Shown here piece by piece: positions 1 through 6,616 of a stretch of DNA of 7,257 nt. Every line of letters begins with the position of its first letter. Position 1 is the first letter of the stretch. Under the pieces are notes generated by a model. That model was not told where the DNA came from. It ran no database searches and saw only the letters and a list, made by a program, of their open reading frames with translations. The stretch comes from an uncultured Ventosimonas sp. (GTDB lineage: Bacteria > Pseudomonadota > Gammaproteobacteria > Pseudomonadales > Pseudomonadaceae), in NCBI GenBank assembly GCA_945283395.1, contig CALYQH010000072.1:1-7257 (forward strand), written 5' to 3'. The position numbers were made by a program, and so were the translations under genes.

Positions 1-542
1 ACCACTTAGATCTTGAAATGCGTCATGCCTTGACCATGGCATTACAAGATTTTTCTGGTGCTATGATATTAGTCTCCCACGACAGACACCTCTTAACAAG
101 CACAACTGATGAATTCATTTTGGTTGCCAATGGCCAGATAGCTTCTTTTGATGGAGACTTAGCGGATTATAGCCGCTGGTTAATAGATTATCGCGCCAGC
201 CAACAGCTTAAAACGACGAATACAGCAGTCTCTGCTGAACAAAAAGTTGACAAAAAAGCACAAAGACAACAAGCGGCCAACTTAAGGCAGCAATTAGCAC
301 CCTATAAAAAGCAAACGGAACAACTAGAACAACAACTTAGTAAAGTACAGGAGCAACTCACTATTATTGAACAGCAGCTAGCAGATCCTAGCTTATATGA
401 AGCAACTCAAAAAGATAAATTACTACAATTATTCACACAACAAACTAATCTAAAAGCCCAACAAACCACGACCGAAGAAAAGTGGTTAATGGCTCTTGAA
501 CAACTAGAGCACCTAGAACAACAACTTTCACAACTCAATTAA
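1..542 (+). CDS. yheS: ABC-F family ATPase, YheS-like, C-terminal fragment (5' end outside window)
   Basis: This is the last ~180 residues of an ABC-F protein, a soluble twin-ATPase family that acts on ribosomes. The fragment opens in frame with the D-loop of the second ATPase domain (NHLDLEMRHAL, where the first codon is cut by the window edge), then shows the H-loop switch histidine in LVSHDRHLL and the segment around FDGDLADYSRWL that closes the domain. After it comes a linker and a Gln/Leu/Glu-rich coiled coil of about 100 residues ending in QLEHLEQQLSQLN. The order and wording match the C-terminus of E. coli YheS as I recall it, including the SLYEATQKDKL stretch (SLYDQSRKAEL in E. coli). 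The ATG at 18 is internal, since the D-loop is encoded upstream of it. The family assignment is firm; YheS rather than Uup is likely because of the coiled-coil tail. It faces yajR tail to tail. Confidence 0.88.
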   Translation, partial: HLDLEMRHALTMALQDFSGAMILVSHDRHLLTSTTDEFILVANGQIASFDGDLADYSRWLIDYRASQQLKTTNTAVSAEQKVDKKAQRQQAANLRQQLAPYKKQTEQLEQQLSKVQEQLTIIEQQLADPSLYEATQKDKLLQLFTQQTNLKAQQTTTEEKWLMALEQLEHLEQQLSQLN

Positions 543-598
543 TTAGTAGCTTCAGATAACTAGTTACTTAAGCTGCAATTTTTATTTAACAACACGTA

Positions 599-633
599 CC
601 ATTGGTTAACTAGTTTTTAAAGTTAACCAATGG
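599..633. terminator. 13-bp perfect inverted repeat between convergent genes; possible bidirectional terminator
   Basis: CCATTGGTTAACT (599-611) and AGTTAACCAATGG (621-633) are exact reverse complements around a 9-base loop. The structure lies in the 108-base spacer between the stop of the ABC-F gene (542) and the stop of yajR (651), where a shared terminator is expected. Neither strand has a clear T-run straight after the stem, so it is not a textbook Rho-independent terminator. It could also protect the 3' ends of both transcripts. Confidence 0.45.
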
Positions 634-650
634 GTCTAGCTAAATCCTAC

Positions 651-2042
651 TTAAAAATGGTCTGCTTCTTTAACCAGTTGTGCAATATCTTCTGCCTTGA
701 TTTGTTGCTTATCAAATTTAACATACAAGGCAGATTCTTCAGACACCAATAAAGCCTCTGTGATTCCCTGTTGTTTCATCAAATAATTTGCTACGTTATT
801 AGCTTGTAATGTCCCCATCTCTATCGGTAATTTTAGGCTAGTTACATAAGGGGGTTCTTTCATATTAACAATAACCATTAACCAAATAACACACACTAAT
901 GCTGTGCCAATAAATACTGTAGATAGACCACCGAAGTTAATTAAAATACCGCCAAAAGAAGCCCCTATAGCTGCACCTAAAAATTGGCTGGTGGAAAAAA
1001 TTCCCATCGCAGTCCCTTTGGCTCCTGCTTTTGCCACTTTACTTATCATAGAAGGTAAAATGGCCTCTATCGTATTAAAGGCTATAAAAAATACCATAAT
1101 TCCCAATAACATAGGCCATAGTAGCTTATGAGTTAATCCAAAAAATAGACTACAAACTAATAATATTAAGACACATCCTAATAACACCTTTTTTAGCTGG
1201 CGTTGCTTCTCACCATAAACAATTAATGGCACCATCCCCAAAGCTGAACCTATAAAAGCTAATAAATACACCCACCAATGTTGTTTTTTGGGTAATCCTA
1301 TTTCATTCAATAAAATAGTAGGAAGCATCATAAAATTAGCCATCATAACAATATGAACAGCAGCAATTGAAAAATCTAATCTGAGTAAATTAATATCTTT
1401 TAATGTAGGTAAAAAAACAGCCTTAGCCACACTACAATCACGACGGGTCTGTTGTAAATTAGGACGAGGCACTAGCCATAACATAATGCACAGCCCTGTA
1501 GCAGCCATCATAGCTATAAACCAAAATAAACCATGTAGGCCAAAATAATAAGTAATAACTGGCCCCATTATCATAGCTAATGCAAAAGATGCCCCTATAC
1601 TCATCCCCAAAAAGGCCATAGCCTTGGTTCTATGCTGCTCTCTTGTTAAATCTGATAATAAGGCCAATACAGCTGCTGAAATAGCCCCCATACCCTGCAA
1701 TATTCGCCCTATAATTACTCCCCAAATGCTATCAGCACAGGCCGCCACTATACTTCCAAACACAAAAATTAGTAGTCCTGCAAAAATAATAGGCATTCGT
1801 CCTATACGATCTGATACTATCCCCAAAGGTATTTGTAACAACGCTTGAGTATAGCCATAAGCCCCTATAGCAAGGCCAATCAAGGCAGGAGTCGCCTGCT
1901 CTAAATTTGGTCCATAAATGGTCATCACCGGTAATACCATAAACATTCCTAACATACGAAAAGCAAAAACCAGTGATAAACCTAATGTAGCTTTCTTTTC
2001 AGTAGCGGACATTCGTTGTTGGGATTGTATTACAGCAGACAT
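651..2042 (-). CDS. yajR: MFS transporter YajR
   Basis: Inner-membrane major facilitator superfamily transporter of 463 residues (E. coli YajR is about 454), with 12 predicted membrane helices. Residues 11-60 (KKATLGLSLVFAFRMLGMFM and on) follow E. coli YajR closely. MFS motif A is GIVSDRIGRMP at 74-84, with Asp78 and Arg82. A motif B-like RILQGMGA starts at 113, followed by ALLSDLTREQHRTKAMAF (127-144) and motif C-like MGP at 159-161. After the last helix, MKEPPYV (394-400) leads into a soluble ~60-residue tail that matches the ferredoxin-like YAM domain peculiar to YajR. The first ATG is preferred over Met11 because a weak purine-rich GAGAATAG sequence lies upstream of it and Met11 has no ribosome binding site. 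The substrate is not known; a drug-efflux role is only inferred from the family. In E. coli yajR also follows cyoE; here a small plus-strand gene lies between them. Confidence 0.92.
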   Translation of the reverse strand: MSAVIQSQQRMSATEKKATLGLSLVFAFRMLGMFMVLPVMTIYGPNLEQATPALIGLAIGAYGYTQALLQIPLGIVSDRIGRMPIIFAGLLIFVFGSIVAACADSIWGVIIGRILQGMGAISAAVLALLSDLTREQHRTKAMAFLGMSIGASFALAMIMGPVITYYFGLHGLFWFIAMMAATGLCIMLWLVPRPNLQQTRRDCSVAKAVFLPTLKDINLLRLDFSIAAVHIVMMANFMMLPTILLNEIGLPKKQHWWVYLLAFIGSALGMVPLIVYGEKQRQLKKVLLGCVLILLVCSLFFGLTHKLLWPMLLGIMVFFIAFNTIEAILPSMISKVAKAGAKGTAMGIFSTSQFLGAAIGASFGGILINFGGLSTVFIGTALVCVIWLMVIVNMKEPPYVTSLKLPIEMGTLQANNVANYLMKQQGITEALLVSEESALYVKFDKQQIKAEDIAQLVKEADHF

Positions 2043-2074
2043 AAATCTATTCTCAATATCTTCTTAGGCAATTA

Positions 2075-2259
2075 ATAACTTCAGTTATATGGATAAATGC
2101 TATAACTAACCTACATTAATTTATTTCTATTATGTTACACAACTTTGCCTATTTTATGATAACTCCACTATACATTAAAAAATTACCTTTATCTAATTAG
2201 TATCGTGTAGCATAATAATCTACTGAATGGATAACATGACCATCCTTTGTAATATAACT
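2075..2259. repeat. Five ATAACT/AGTTAT hexamers in the yajR / DUF2845 divergent intergenic region
   Basis: ATAACT occurs at 2075-2080, 2102-2107, 2159-2164 and 2254-2259, and its reverse complement AGTTAT at 2083-2088. The first two elements form a palindrome, ATAACT-TC-AGTTAT (2075-2088). The second and third form a longer inverted repeat, AGTTATA (2083-2089) / TATAACT (2101-2107), with an 11-base spacer. All lie in the 231-base gap between two divergent genes, where regulator sites would be placed. No convincing -35/-10 pair was found for either gene in this AT-rich stretch. The copies are seen directly; a regulatory role is inference, and AT-rich chance recurrence is possible. Confidence 0.35.
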
Positions 2260-2266
2260 AAGGAAG
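2259..2266 (+). promoter_or_regulatory. Strong Shine-Dalgarno sequence for the DUF2845-like gene
   Basis: TAAGGAAG lies 7 bases before the ATG at 2274. It is one of the best ribosome binding sites in the window. It fixes the start of the interrupted gene at 2274 and argues against the internal ATG at 2396, which would give a protein without a signal peptide or the first conserved cysteine. Confidence 0.75.
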
Positions 2267-2273
2267 CTAAAAT

Positions 2274-2584
2274 ATGAACAAATGGCAAAAACTATTAGTT
2301 GGCATACAACTAATACTTATTAGTTTTTTAGCTTAGCTACTGATACCATACGTTGTAATACCTCGTTAGTCCATGTTGGAGCAACAACAGAGGAAGTGTT
2401 CAATCAATGTGGGCTACCCGATGATAGAGAGAAGTGGCAGGAAATAGGTATGCGAGATAATATTTATAGGGGAACCTCGCAAATAGAGTTATGGTATTAT
2501 TCTCCGCCAACTGGCTATCAGGGTATATATTATCTTTATTTTAAAGACAATAAACTTATTTCTATAGAATACAAATCAAACTAG
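2274..2584 (+). pseudogene. DUF2845-like small secreted protein, reading frame interrupted (frameshift, or possible -1 recoding)
   Basis: From ATG 2274 the frame encodes a hydrophobic signal-peptide start (MNKWQKLLVGIQLILISFLA) and then meets TAG at 2334-2336. The -1 frame is open from 2324 to the TAG at 2582-2584 and continues the same protein: SLATDTIRCNTSLVHVG, then VFNQCGLPDDRE, then IELWYY, and an ending of LYFKDNKLISIEYKSN. Joined at 2330, the product is about 103 residues, with a likely signal peptidase site after SLA (20-22) and cysteines at 28 and 46 that could form a periplasmic disulfide. The RC...LV..G...eV...CG.PD.RE pattern and aromatic C-terminus fit DUF2845, a family of ~100-residue exported proteins of unknown function (assigned from memory). 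The coding sequence downstream of the break has no further stop. Possible explanations are a lost T in a run of T (sequencing error or real mutation) or -1 frameshifting at the slippery site. No function can be given. Confidence 0.68.
2324..2330 (+). other. T TTT TTA slippery heptamer at the frame junction
   Basis: Read in the frame of ATG 2274, these seven bases are T-TTT-TTA, which fits the X XXY YYZ pattern of canonical -1 frameshift sites (the same heptamer as HIV-1 gag-pol). The zero-frame stop TAG follows one codon later at 2334. A -1 slip here moves translation into the frame that encodes the rest of the DUF2845-like protein. No strong stem-loop is visible 5-9 bases downstream. The nearest small hairpin, TGTTG-gag-CAACA (2374-2386), is over 40 bases away, so active recoding is unproven. 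Confidence 0.4.
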
Positions 2585-2597
2585 TGTTTTACTAGTT
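2579..2597. terminator. Short stem-loop overlapping the stop codon of the DUF2845-like gene
   Basis: AACTAGT (2579-2585) and ACTAGTT (2591-2597) form a 7-bp stem with a 5-base loop. It overlaps the TAG at 2582. The stem is AT-rich. On the plus strand it is not followed by a T-run; on the minus strand the sequence after it is moderately T-rich (TGATTTGT). It may help to end either of the two convergent transcripts, but the evidence is weak. Confidence 0.25.
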
Positions 2598-2620
2598 GGA
2601 AACTATTTGTATCTTTGCAT

Positions 2621-2651
2621 AGAAAAGCAAAACTTTACTGTGTTAGTAAGG
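2621..2651 (-). terminator. Likely Rho-independent terminator of the cyo operon
   Basis: Read on the minus strand, the 7-bp stem (2651-2645 with 2639-2633, one G-T pair) encloses a 5-base loop and is followed directly by TTTTGCTTTTCT. It begins 13 bases after the cyoE stop codon, the expected place for the operon terminator. The stem has few G-C pairs, so termination may be partial. A second overlapping fold (AGTAA 2645-2649 with TTACT 2664-2668, enclosing GTTA/TAAC) could compete with it. Confidence 0.5.
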
Positions 2652-2663
2652 TTAGGCTAACTG

Positions 2664-3521
2664 TTACTGTATCCAGTTAACTTCAAAAGTAGTCATTACG
2701 CTTAGTAAAGTAATGGCTAAAATAGAAATAATAAAAAGCCGTTTAGCCCATTGTATTTCGTTAGCTTTACTATAATCTTTAATAGCTACTAATAACCAAT
2801 AACATCCTATTAATCCAGTCACTATTAAAAAACCTATACCTGCATAATCACAAATATAAAGAGAAATAGCGGCGGCTGTAAAAGCTACAATGTACCCCAC
2901 TATATGGCGCTTTGCTATAGTAATGCCTCTTTTAACTGGTAACACAGGAATATCTGCTGCTTTATAATCATTAAAACGGAAAATGGCAATAGCATAAGAA
3001 TGAGGCATTTGCCACAAACAAAAAATTAATAATAACAGTGCGGCACCTAAATCAAAATGACCACTTGCTGCACAATAACCTATTACCGGTGGGGCTGCAC
3101 CTGAGAGGCTACCAATAATAGTGCCATACTCTGAGTTTATTTTTAAATAGAGCGTATAGAAACCAACATAAACGATAAAGCCCATGATAGCAAAAGCTAA
3201 GGCTAAGTCATTGGTAAAAAAATGCAGAATAAGCGCACCGCCTAACCCCAGTAAAGAAGCATAGGCTAGAGCAACAGGTGGCGAAATAAGACCCCGTGCC
3301 ATCACTCTATTTCTAGTGCGCTCCATCATACAATCTATGTCTCTATCGACATAATTGTTAAATACACAGCCAGAAGCAACCACTAAAGAAGTACCTACCA
3401 TGACGGCAAATAACTTTGCTAGATCAAAATGACCTTTTGATGCTAGAAAAAAACCGCCTATCACCGCAATTAGATTACCAAAAATAATCCCAGGTTTGGT
3501 AATAAGTAGATACTTCTTCAT
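2664..3521 (-). CDS. cyoE: Protoheme IX farnesyltransferase (heme O synthase) CyoE
   Basis: Integral membrane prenyltransferase of the UbiA superfamily that adds a farnesyl group to heme B, giving heme O for the oxygen-reducing site of CyoB. The 285 residues (E. coli CyoE is about 296) begin [17 protein letters not shown], as in the family. The first Asp-rich Mg/diphosphate motif is N55-x3-D59-x3-D63 in [10 protein letters not shown], followed by [15 protein letters not shown]. The middle carries [20 protein letters not shown] and [27 protein letters not shown], the second conserved loop. About nine hydrophobic segments are visible. The C-terminus is a little shorter than in E. coli. The ATG is preceded by AAGAGG at a 6-base spacing and lies 16 bases after the cyoD stop, so it is the last gene of the operon. 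Confidence 0.96.
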   Translation of the reverse strand: MKKYLLITKPGIIFGNLIAVIGGFFLASKGHFDLAKLFAVMVGTSLVVASGCVFNNYVDRDIDCMMERTRNRVMARGLISPPVALAYASLLGLGGALILHFFTNDLALAFAIMGFIVYVGFYTLYLKINSEYGTIIGSLSGAAPPVIGYCAASGHFDLGAALLLLIFCLWQMPHSYAIAIFRFNDYKAADIPVLPVKRGITIAKRHIVGYIVAFTAAAISLYICDYAGIGFLIVTGLIGCYWLLVAIKDYSKANEIQWAKRLFIISILAITLLSVMTTFEVNWIQ

Positions 3522-3537
3522 TACAAGCCTCTTATTA

Positions 3538-3897
3538 TTATTTGCTCATATTTTCTTGTAGCATTTGCATTGCATGATGCTGTTTATCACTCATCATATT
3601 TTGCATAGTATTTTCCATTACCCAAACTGAACCAACGGCTATAATTAATACCGCTAAAACAGCAAAGATAAAAGTCATTAAGTTCCAACGTTGCGGTTGT
3701 GAACCATTAATATGCAAAAAGCAAACTACATGCACTACAATTTGCACTACAGCAAATAGAACCAATATATAAAAATTAGGCTTACCAGTCATTGCCATAT
3801 AAAAAGGAATGACAGTTAAAATCACAGCTAGTACAAAACCTACAATATAACTAGATATTGTACCACCATGACCTTGTGAAATATTTTGCTCAGTCAT
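3538..3897 (-). CDS. cyoD: Cytochrome bo3 ubiquinol oxidase subunit IV CyoD
   Basis: Small three-helix membrane subunit, thought to assist assembly and stability of the CuB site in CyoB. The segment [20 protein letters not shown] is helix 1 with its lead-in; helix 2 ends in the hallmark [11 protein letters not shown], and helix 3 is [20 protein letters not shown]. The length is 119 residues, against about 109 in E. coli. The difference is largely a Met/His-rich tail ([20 protein letters not shown]) beyond the usual end. The start is a choice between GTG at 3900 and ATG at 3897. ATG is preferred because AGGAG (3906-3910) is 8 bases from it and only 5 from the GTG. That ribosome binding site touches the cyoC stop codon, which suggests coupled translation. 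Confidence 0.93.
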   Translation of the reverse strand: MTEQNISQGHGGTISSYIVGFVLAVILTVIPFYMAMTGKPNFYILVLFAVVQIVVHVVCFLHINGSQPQRWNLMTFIFAVLAVLIIAVGSVWVMENTMQNMMSDKQHHAMQMLQENMSK

Positions 3898-3909
3898 CAC
3901 TATAACTCC

Positions 3910-4566
3910 TTAAAATGCAGCAAATGCTTTTAAGTAAACGAAAGTAAATACACAAATCCAAACAATATCTAGGAAGTGCCAGAAAAGGCTCAAACAAGAT
4001 AGTCTAGTATTTACTTTTGCAGTTAAGCCCTTAGCAGCTACTTGAGCAATCATAACGAGCATCCAGATTAGACCACAAGTTACATGCAAACCGTGGGTGC
4101 CAACGAGCGCGAAGAAAGCTGAAAAAGTAGCACTATGACTTGGACCAAAACCTTCTGTTACTAAATGATGAAACTCATATACTTCCATACTAATGAATGC
4201 AGCGCCTAGCACTAAAGTAATTAACAGCCAAGTCATCACTTGGCCTTTATTATTTTTGTGCGCAGCAACCATCGCAAAACCATAAGTAATACTACTAAAC
4301 AGTAAAATAAAAGTTTCAGTTAAGACAAATGGTAATTGGAAAATATGTTTAGCATCATATAGCACTTGTTGACCATTTACTTCCATCATAGGGTGGTACA
4401 TAGCCACCCCATAAGCAGGGTCTAAAGAAGCATATACAGCAAATAGACATCCAAATATCATTAAGTCAGTAAGAATGTACACCCAAAAACCGAAGATAGT
4501 GACAGCACCATGATCATGGTGCGCATGCTCTTCATGTACCATATTTTTCACAGTATTAGTTGTCAT
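3910..4566 (-). CDS. cyoC: Cytochrome bo3 ubiquinol oxidase subunit III CyoC
   Basis: Membrane subunit III of the heme-copper quinol oxidase, with five predicted helices; it stabilises the complex and is not catalytic. It has 218 residues (E. coli about 204). A His-rich N-terminus ([10 protein letters not shown], 11-20) precedes [16 protein letters not shown]. Hallmarks are [55 protein letters not shown] and [20 protein letters not shown], all as in E. coli CyoC. The loop between helices 1 and 2 is longer than in E. coli and accounts for most of the extra length. The start ATG overlaps the cyoB TGA stop (ATGA, 4563-4566), and only a weak AGG-type ribosome binding site is present, so translation is probably coupled to cyoB. 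Confidence 0.95.
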   Translation of the reverse strand: MTTNTVKNMVHEEHAHHDHGAVTIFGFWVYILTDLMIFGCLFAVYASLDPAYGVAMYHPMMEVNGQQVLYDAKHIFQLPFVLTETFILLFSSITYGFAMVAAHKNNKGQVMTWLLITLVLGAAFISMEVYEFHHLVTEGFGPSHSATFSAFFALVGTHGLHVTCGLIWMLVMIAQVAAKGLTAKVNTRLSCLSLFWHFLDIVWICVFTFVYLKAFAAF

Positions 4567-6614
4567 GACTTAATACCTGCCTTAGCTAAATTCTCAAAAC
4601 GTTCATTTTCAATACGTTCTACTTCTTCTGCAGGGATATAGTAGTCAGTATCATCACTAAAGGTATAGACAATATAAGTTAATACGGTCAAACCAAAGCC
4701 TAAGATAGTTAACCACCAAATATGCCAAACTACAGCAAAGCCCCATACCGCAGTTAGTAATCCAATTATCACTCCTACACCGGTATTCTTAGGCATATGA
4801 ATAGCCTCATACTTAGCAGGACGTTTATAAGCTTCGCCTTTTTCTTTTAATTTGTAGAAAGCATCTTTCCCATAAATTTTTGGAATAATAGCAAAGTTAT
4901 AAGGTGCTGGAGGAGAAGAAGCTAACCACTCTAAAGAACGACCAGATCCCCATGCATCACCAGTAAGATCACGAGTTTGCTTACGTTGGATAATACCTAC
5001 TAAAAGTGAAAGTACTAGGAATACCACACCAAATAAGATGAAGAATGTACCTATCATTGCTACAAAAAAGTAAGGTGCAAATTCAGTTGTTTGGAATTGG
5101 CTCATACGACGAGTTAAGCCCATAAAACCTAAAGCATATAAAGGCATGAATGATAGATAGAAGCCTATCAACCAACACCAGAATGATGCCTTGCCTAACT
5201 TGTCGTTCATCTTGAAACCAAACATTTTTGGGAACCAGAAAATAATACCTGCTAAGTAACCATAGACCACACCACCTATAATAGTGTTATGGAAGTGAGC
5301 TACTAAGAACAAACTATTATGGACAACGAAGTCGATAGGAGGCACAGATAACATAACCCCTGTCATACCACCAATGGTGAAAGTCACTAAGGCTCCAATA
5401 ACCCAATACATTGGCGCAGTAAAACGAACTCGACCTTCATACATAGTGAAAATCCAGTTAAACATTTTCACACCAGTTGGGATGGCAATAATCATGGTTA
5501 AAATACCAAATACCCCGTTCACATTGCCGCCTGCACCCATAGTGAAGAAGTGGTGTCCCCATACGACTAAACTTAAAATAACTATCACGCAAGATGCATA
5601 AACCATTGTTTTATAACCAAATAATGGTTTACCACAGAATACCGGCACAATTTCTGAGTAAATACCAAAAGCAGGTAATACTAAGAAATACACTTCGGGG
5701 TGACCCCATGCCCATACGAGATTGATATACATTTTTGCGTTTCCACCCAAATCATTAGTGAAGAAGTGGAAATCAAAATAACGATCTAATGTTAATAAAG
5801 TATAAGCAACAGTTAAAATTGGGAAAATACAGCAACCAATAACATTAGTACATAAGCATGTCCAAGTAAAAATAGGCATTTGCATTAAAGTCATACCTGG
5901 CGCACGCATTTTTAGAATGGTTACTGTAAAGTTAACAGCTCCCACCAAAGTGGCTATACCTGAAAGTTGTAAACTCCACAGATAATAGTTCATGCCAACC
6001 GTAGGTGCCCCCTCTAAGCCCATTTCTGGAGCATAAGCAAGCCAACCTCCGGTAGCAAAGTCACCAACACCTAACGAAATATTACAAACGATAACACCCG
6101 CTACAGTTAGCCAGAAACCGAATGAGTTAAGGAAAGGAAACGCCATATCACGAGCGCCAATTTGTTGCGGAATAATAATATTCATTAACCCGAATAATAA
6201 AGGCGTTGCCATGAAGAAAATCATAATCACGCCATGGGCAGTGAAAATTTGATTATAGTGATCAGGTGGCAAATAACCTGCCCCGTCAGCAACTGGCCCA
6301 GCCGCGGCTGCCATTGCTTGATGAGTACGCATCAATAATGCATCAGCAAAGCCACGCACTAACATCAGCACGGCTACCACAAGGTACATGATACCAATTT
6401 TTTTATGGTCAACTGAGGTTAACCAATCTTTCCAGAGAGGTTTCCACCATCCCATAAAAGTAATTAATGCAAGAACCACAACTCCCAATGCGATGACTAC
6501 GCCAATCGTCCACATCACTATGGGTTCATTGGTCGGAATTGCATCCATAGACAAATAACCAGTAAGGCTATTATATTTGTCTGGATTCAAAGCCCCACTA
6601 TTAAAACCTGACAT
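4563..6614 (-). CDS. cyoB: Cytochrome bo3 ubiquinol oxidase subunit I CyoB
   Basis: Catalytic subunit, 683 residues, of the heme-copper oxidase that oxidises ubiquinol, reduces O2 to water and pumps protons across the inner membrane. Alignment by eye to E. coli CyoB finds the low-spin heme ligands H127 and H442, heme O3 ligand H440, CuB ligands H305, H354 and H355, and the cross-linked Tyr309 in WGHPEVYF. The D-channel (D156 in GARDMAFP, E307) and K-channel (K383 in IPTGVK) are intact, which makes it an A-type oxidase. The ubiquinol-site residues R87, D91, H119 and Q122 correspond to E. coli R71, D75, H98 and Q101. The loop before H119 is about five residues longer. The tail has [20 protein letters not shown] and [10 protein letters not shown] as in E. 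coli. Start: TGGAGG lies 9 bases before the ATG, inside the last codons of cyoA. Confidence 0.98.
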   Translation of the reverse strand: MSGFNSGALNPDKYNSLTGYLSMDAIPTNEPIVMWTIGVVIALGVVVLALITFMGWWKPLWKDWLTSVDHKKIGIMYLVVAVLMLVRGFADALLMRTHQAMAAAAGPVADGAGYLPPDHYNQIFTAHGVIMIFFMATPLLFGLMNIIIPQQIGARDMAFPFLNSFGFWLTVAGVIVCNISLGVGDFATGGWLAYAPEMGLEGAPTVGMNYYLWSLQLSGIATLVGAVNFTVTILKMRAPGMTLMQMPIFTWTCLCTNVIGCCIFPILTVAYTLLTLDRYFDFHFFTNDLGGNAKMYINLVWAWGHPEVYFLVLPAFGIYSEIVPVFCGKPLFGYKTMVYASCVIVILSLVVWGHHFFTMGAGGNVNGVFGILTMIIAIPTGVKMFNWIFTMYEGRVRFTAPMYWVIGALVTFTIGGMTGVMLSVPPIDFVVHNSLFLVAHFHNTIIGGVVYGYLAGIIFWFPKMFGFKMNDKLGKASFWCWLIGFYLSFMPLYALGFMGLTRRMSQFQTTEFAPYFFVAMIGTFFILFGVVFLVLSLLVGIIQRKQTRDLTGDAWGSGRSLEWLASSPPAPYNFAIIPKIYGKDAFYKLKEKGEAYKRPAKYEAIHMPKNTGVGVIIGLLTAVWGFAVVWHIWWLTILGFGLTVLTYIVYTFSDDTDYYIPAEEVERIENERFENLAKAGIKS

Positions 6615-6616
6615 AT

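Noticed and set aside
18..542. ABC-F gene starting at ATG 18
   Set aside because: The D-loop HLDLE of the ATPase domain is encoded in frame just before it, so the gene is cut by the window edge and not started there.
557..566. Ten-base palindrome TAACTAGTTA after the ABC-F stop codon
   Set aside because: Short AT-rich palindromes are common at this base composition, and nothing else nearby marks it as a site.
904..1131. Open frame of 75 codons on the plus strand
   Set aside because: It lies antisense inside yajR, whose frame is conserved over its full length, and the translation resembles no known family.
1624..1848. Open frame of 74 codons on the plus strand
   Set aside because: Antisense shadow of yajR with no ribosome binding site of note and low-complexity Ile/Pro-rich translation.
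2183..2216. Promoter for the DUF2845-like gene (TTACCT ... CATAAT)
   Set aside because: The spacing is 22 bases, and alternatives at 16-18 bases match the -35 consensus poorly; the AT-rich region offers many equally weak -10 boxes.
2352..2388. Frameshift-stimulating stem (GTTGT / ACAAC and TGTTG / CAACA) downstream of the slippery site
   Set aside because: The stems are only 5 bp and start more than 20 bases from the heptamer, beyond the usual 5-9 base spacing for a stimulatory structure.
2396..2584. A 62-residue gene starting at ATG 2396
   Set aside because: The same frame is open upstream and encodes conserved parts of the DUF2845-like protein, while the strong ribosome binding site and signal peptide belong to ATG 2274.
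5374..5601. Open frame of 75 codons on the plus strand
   Set aside because: Antisense to the most conserved part of cyoB; its composition mirrors the opposite strand.
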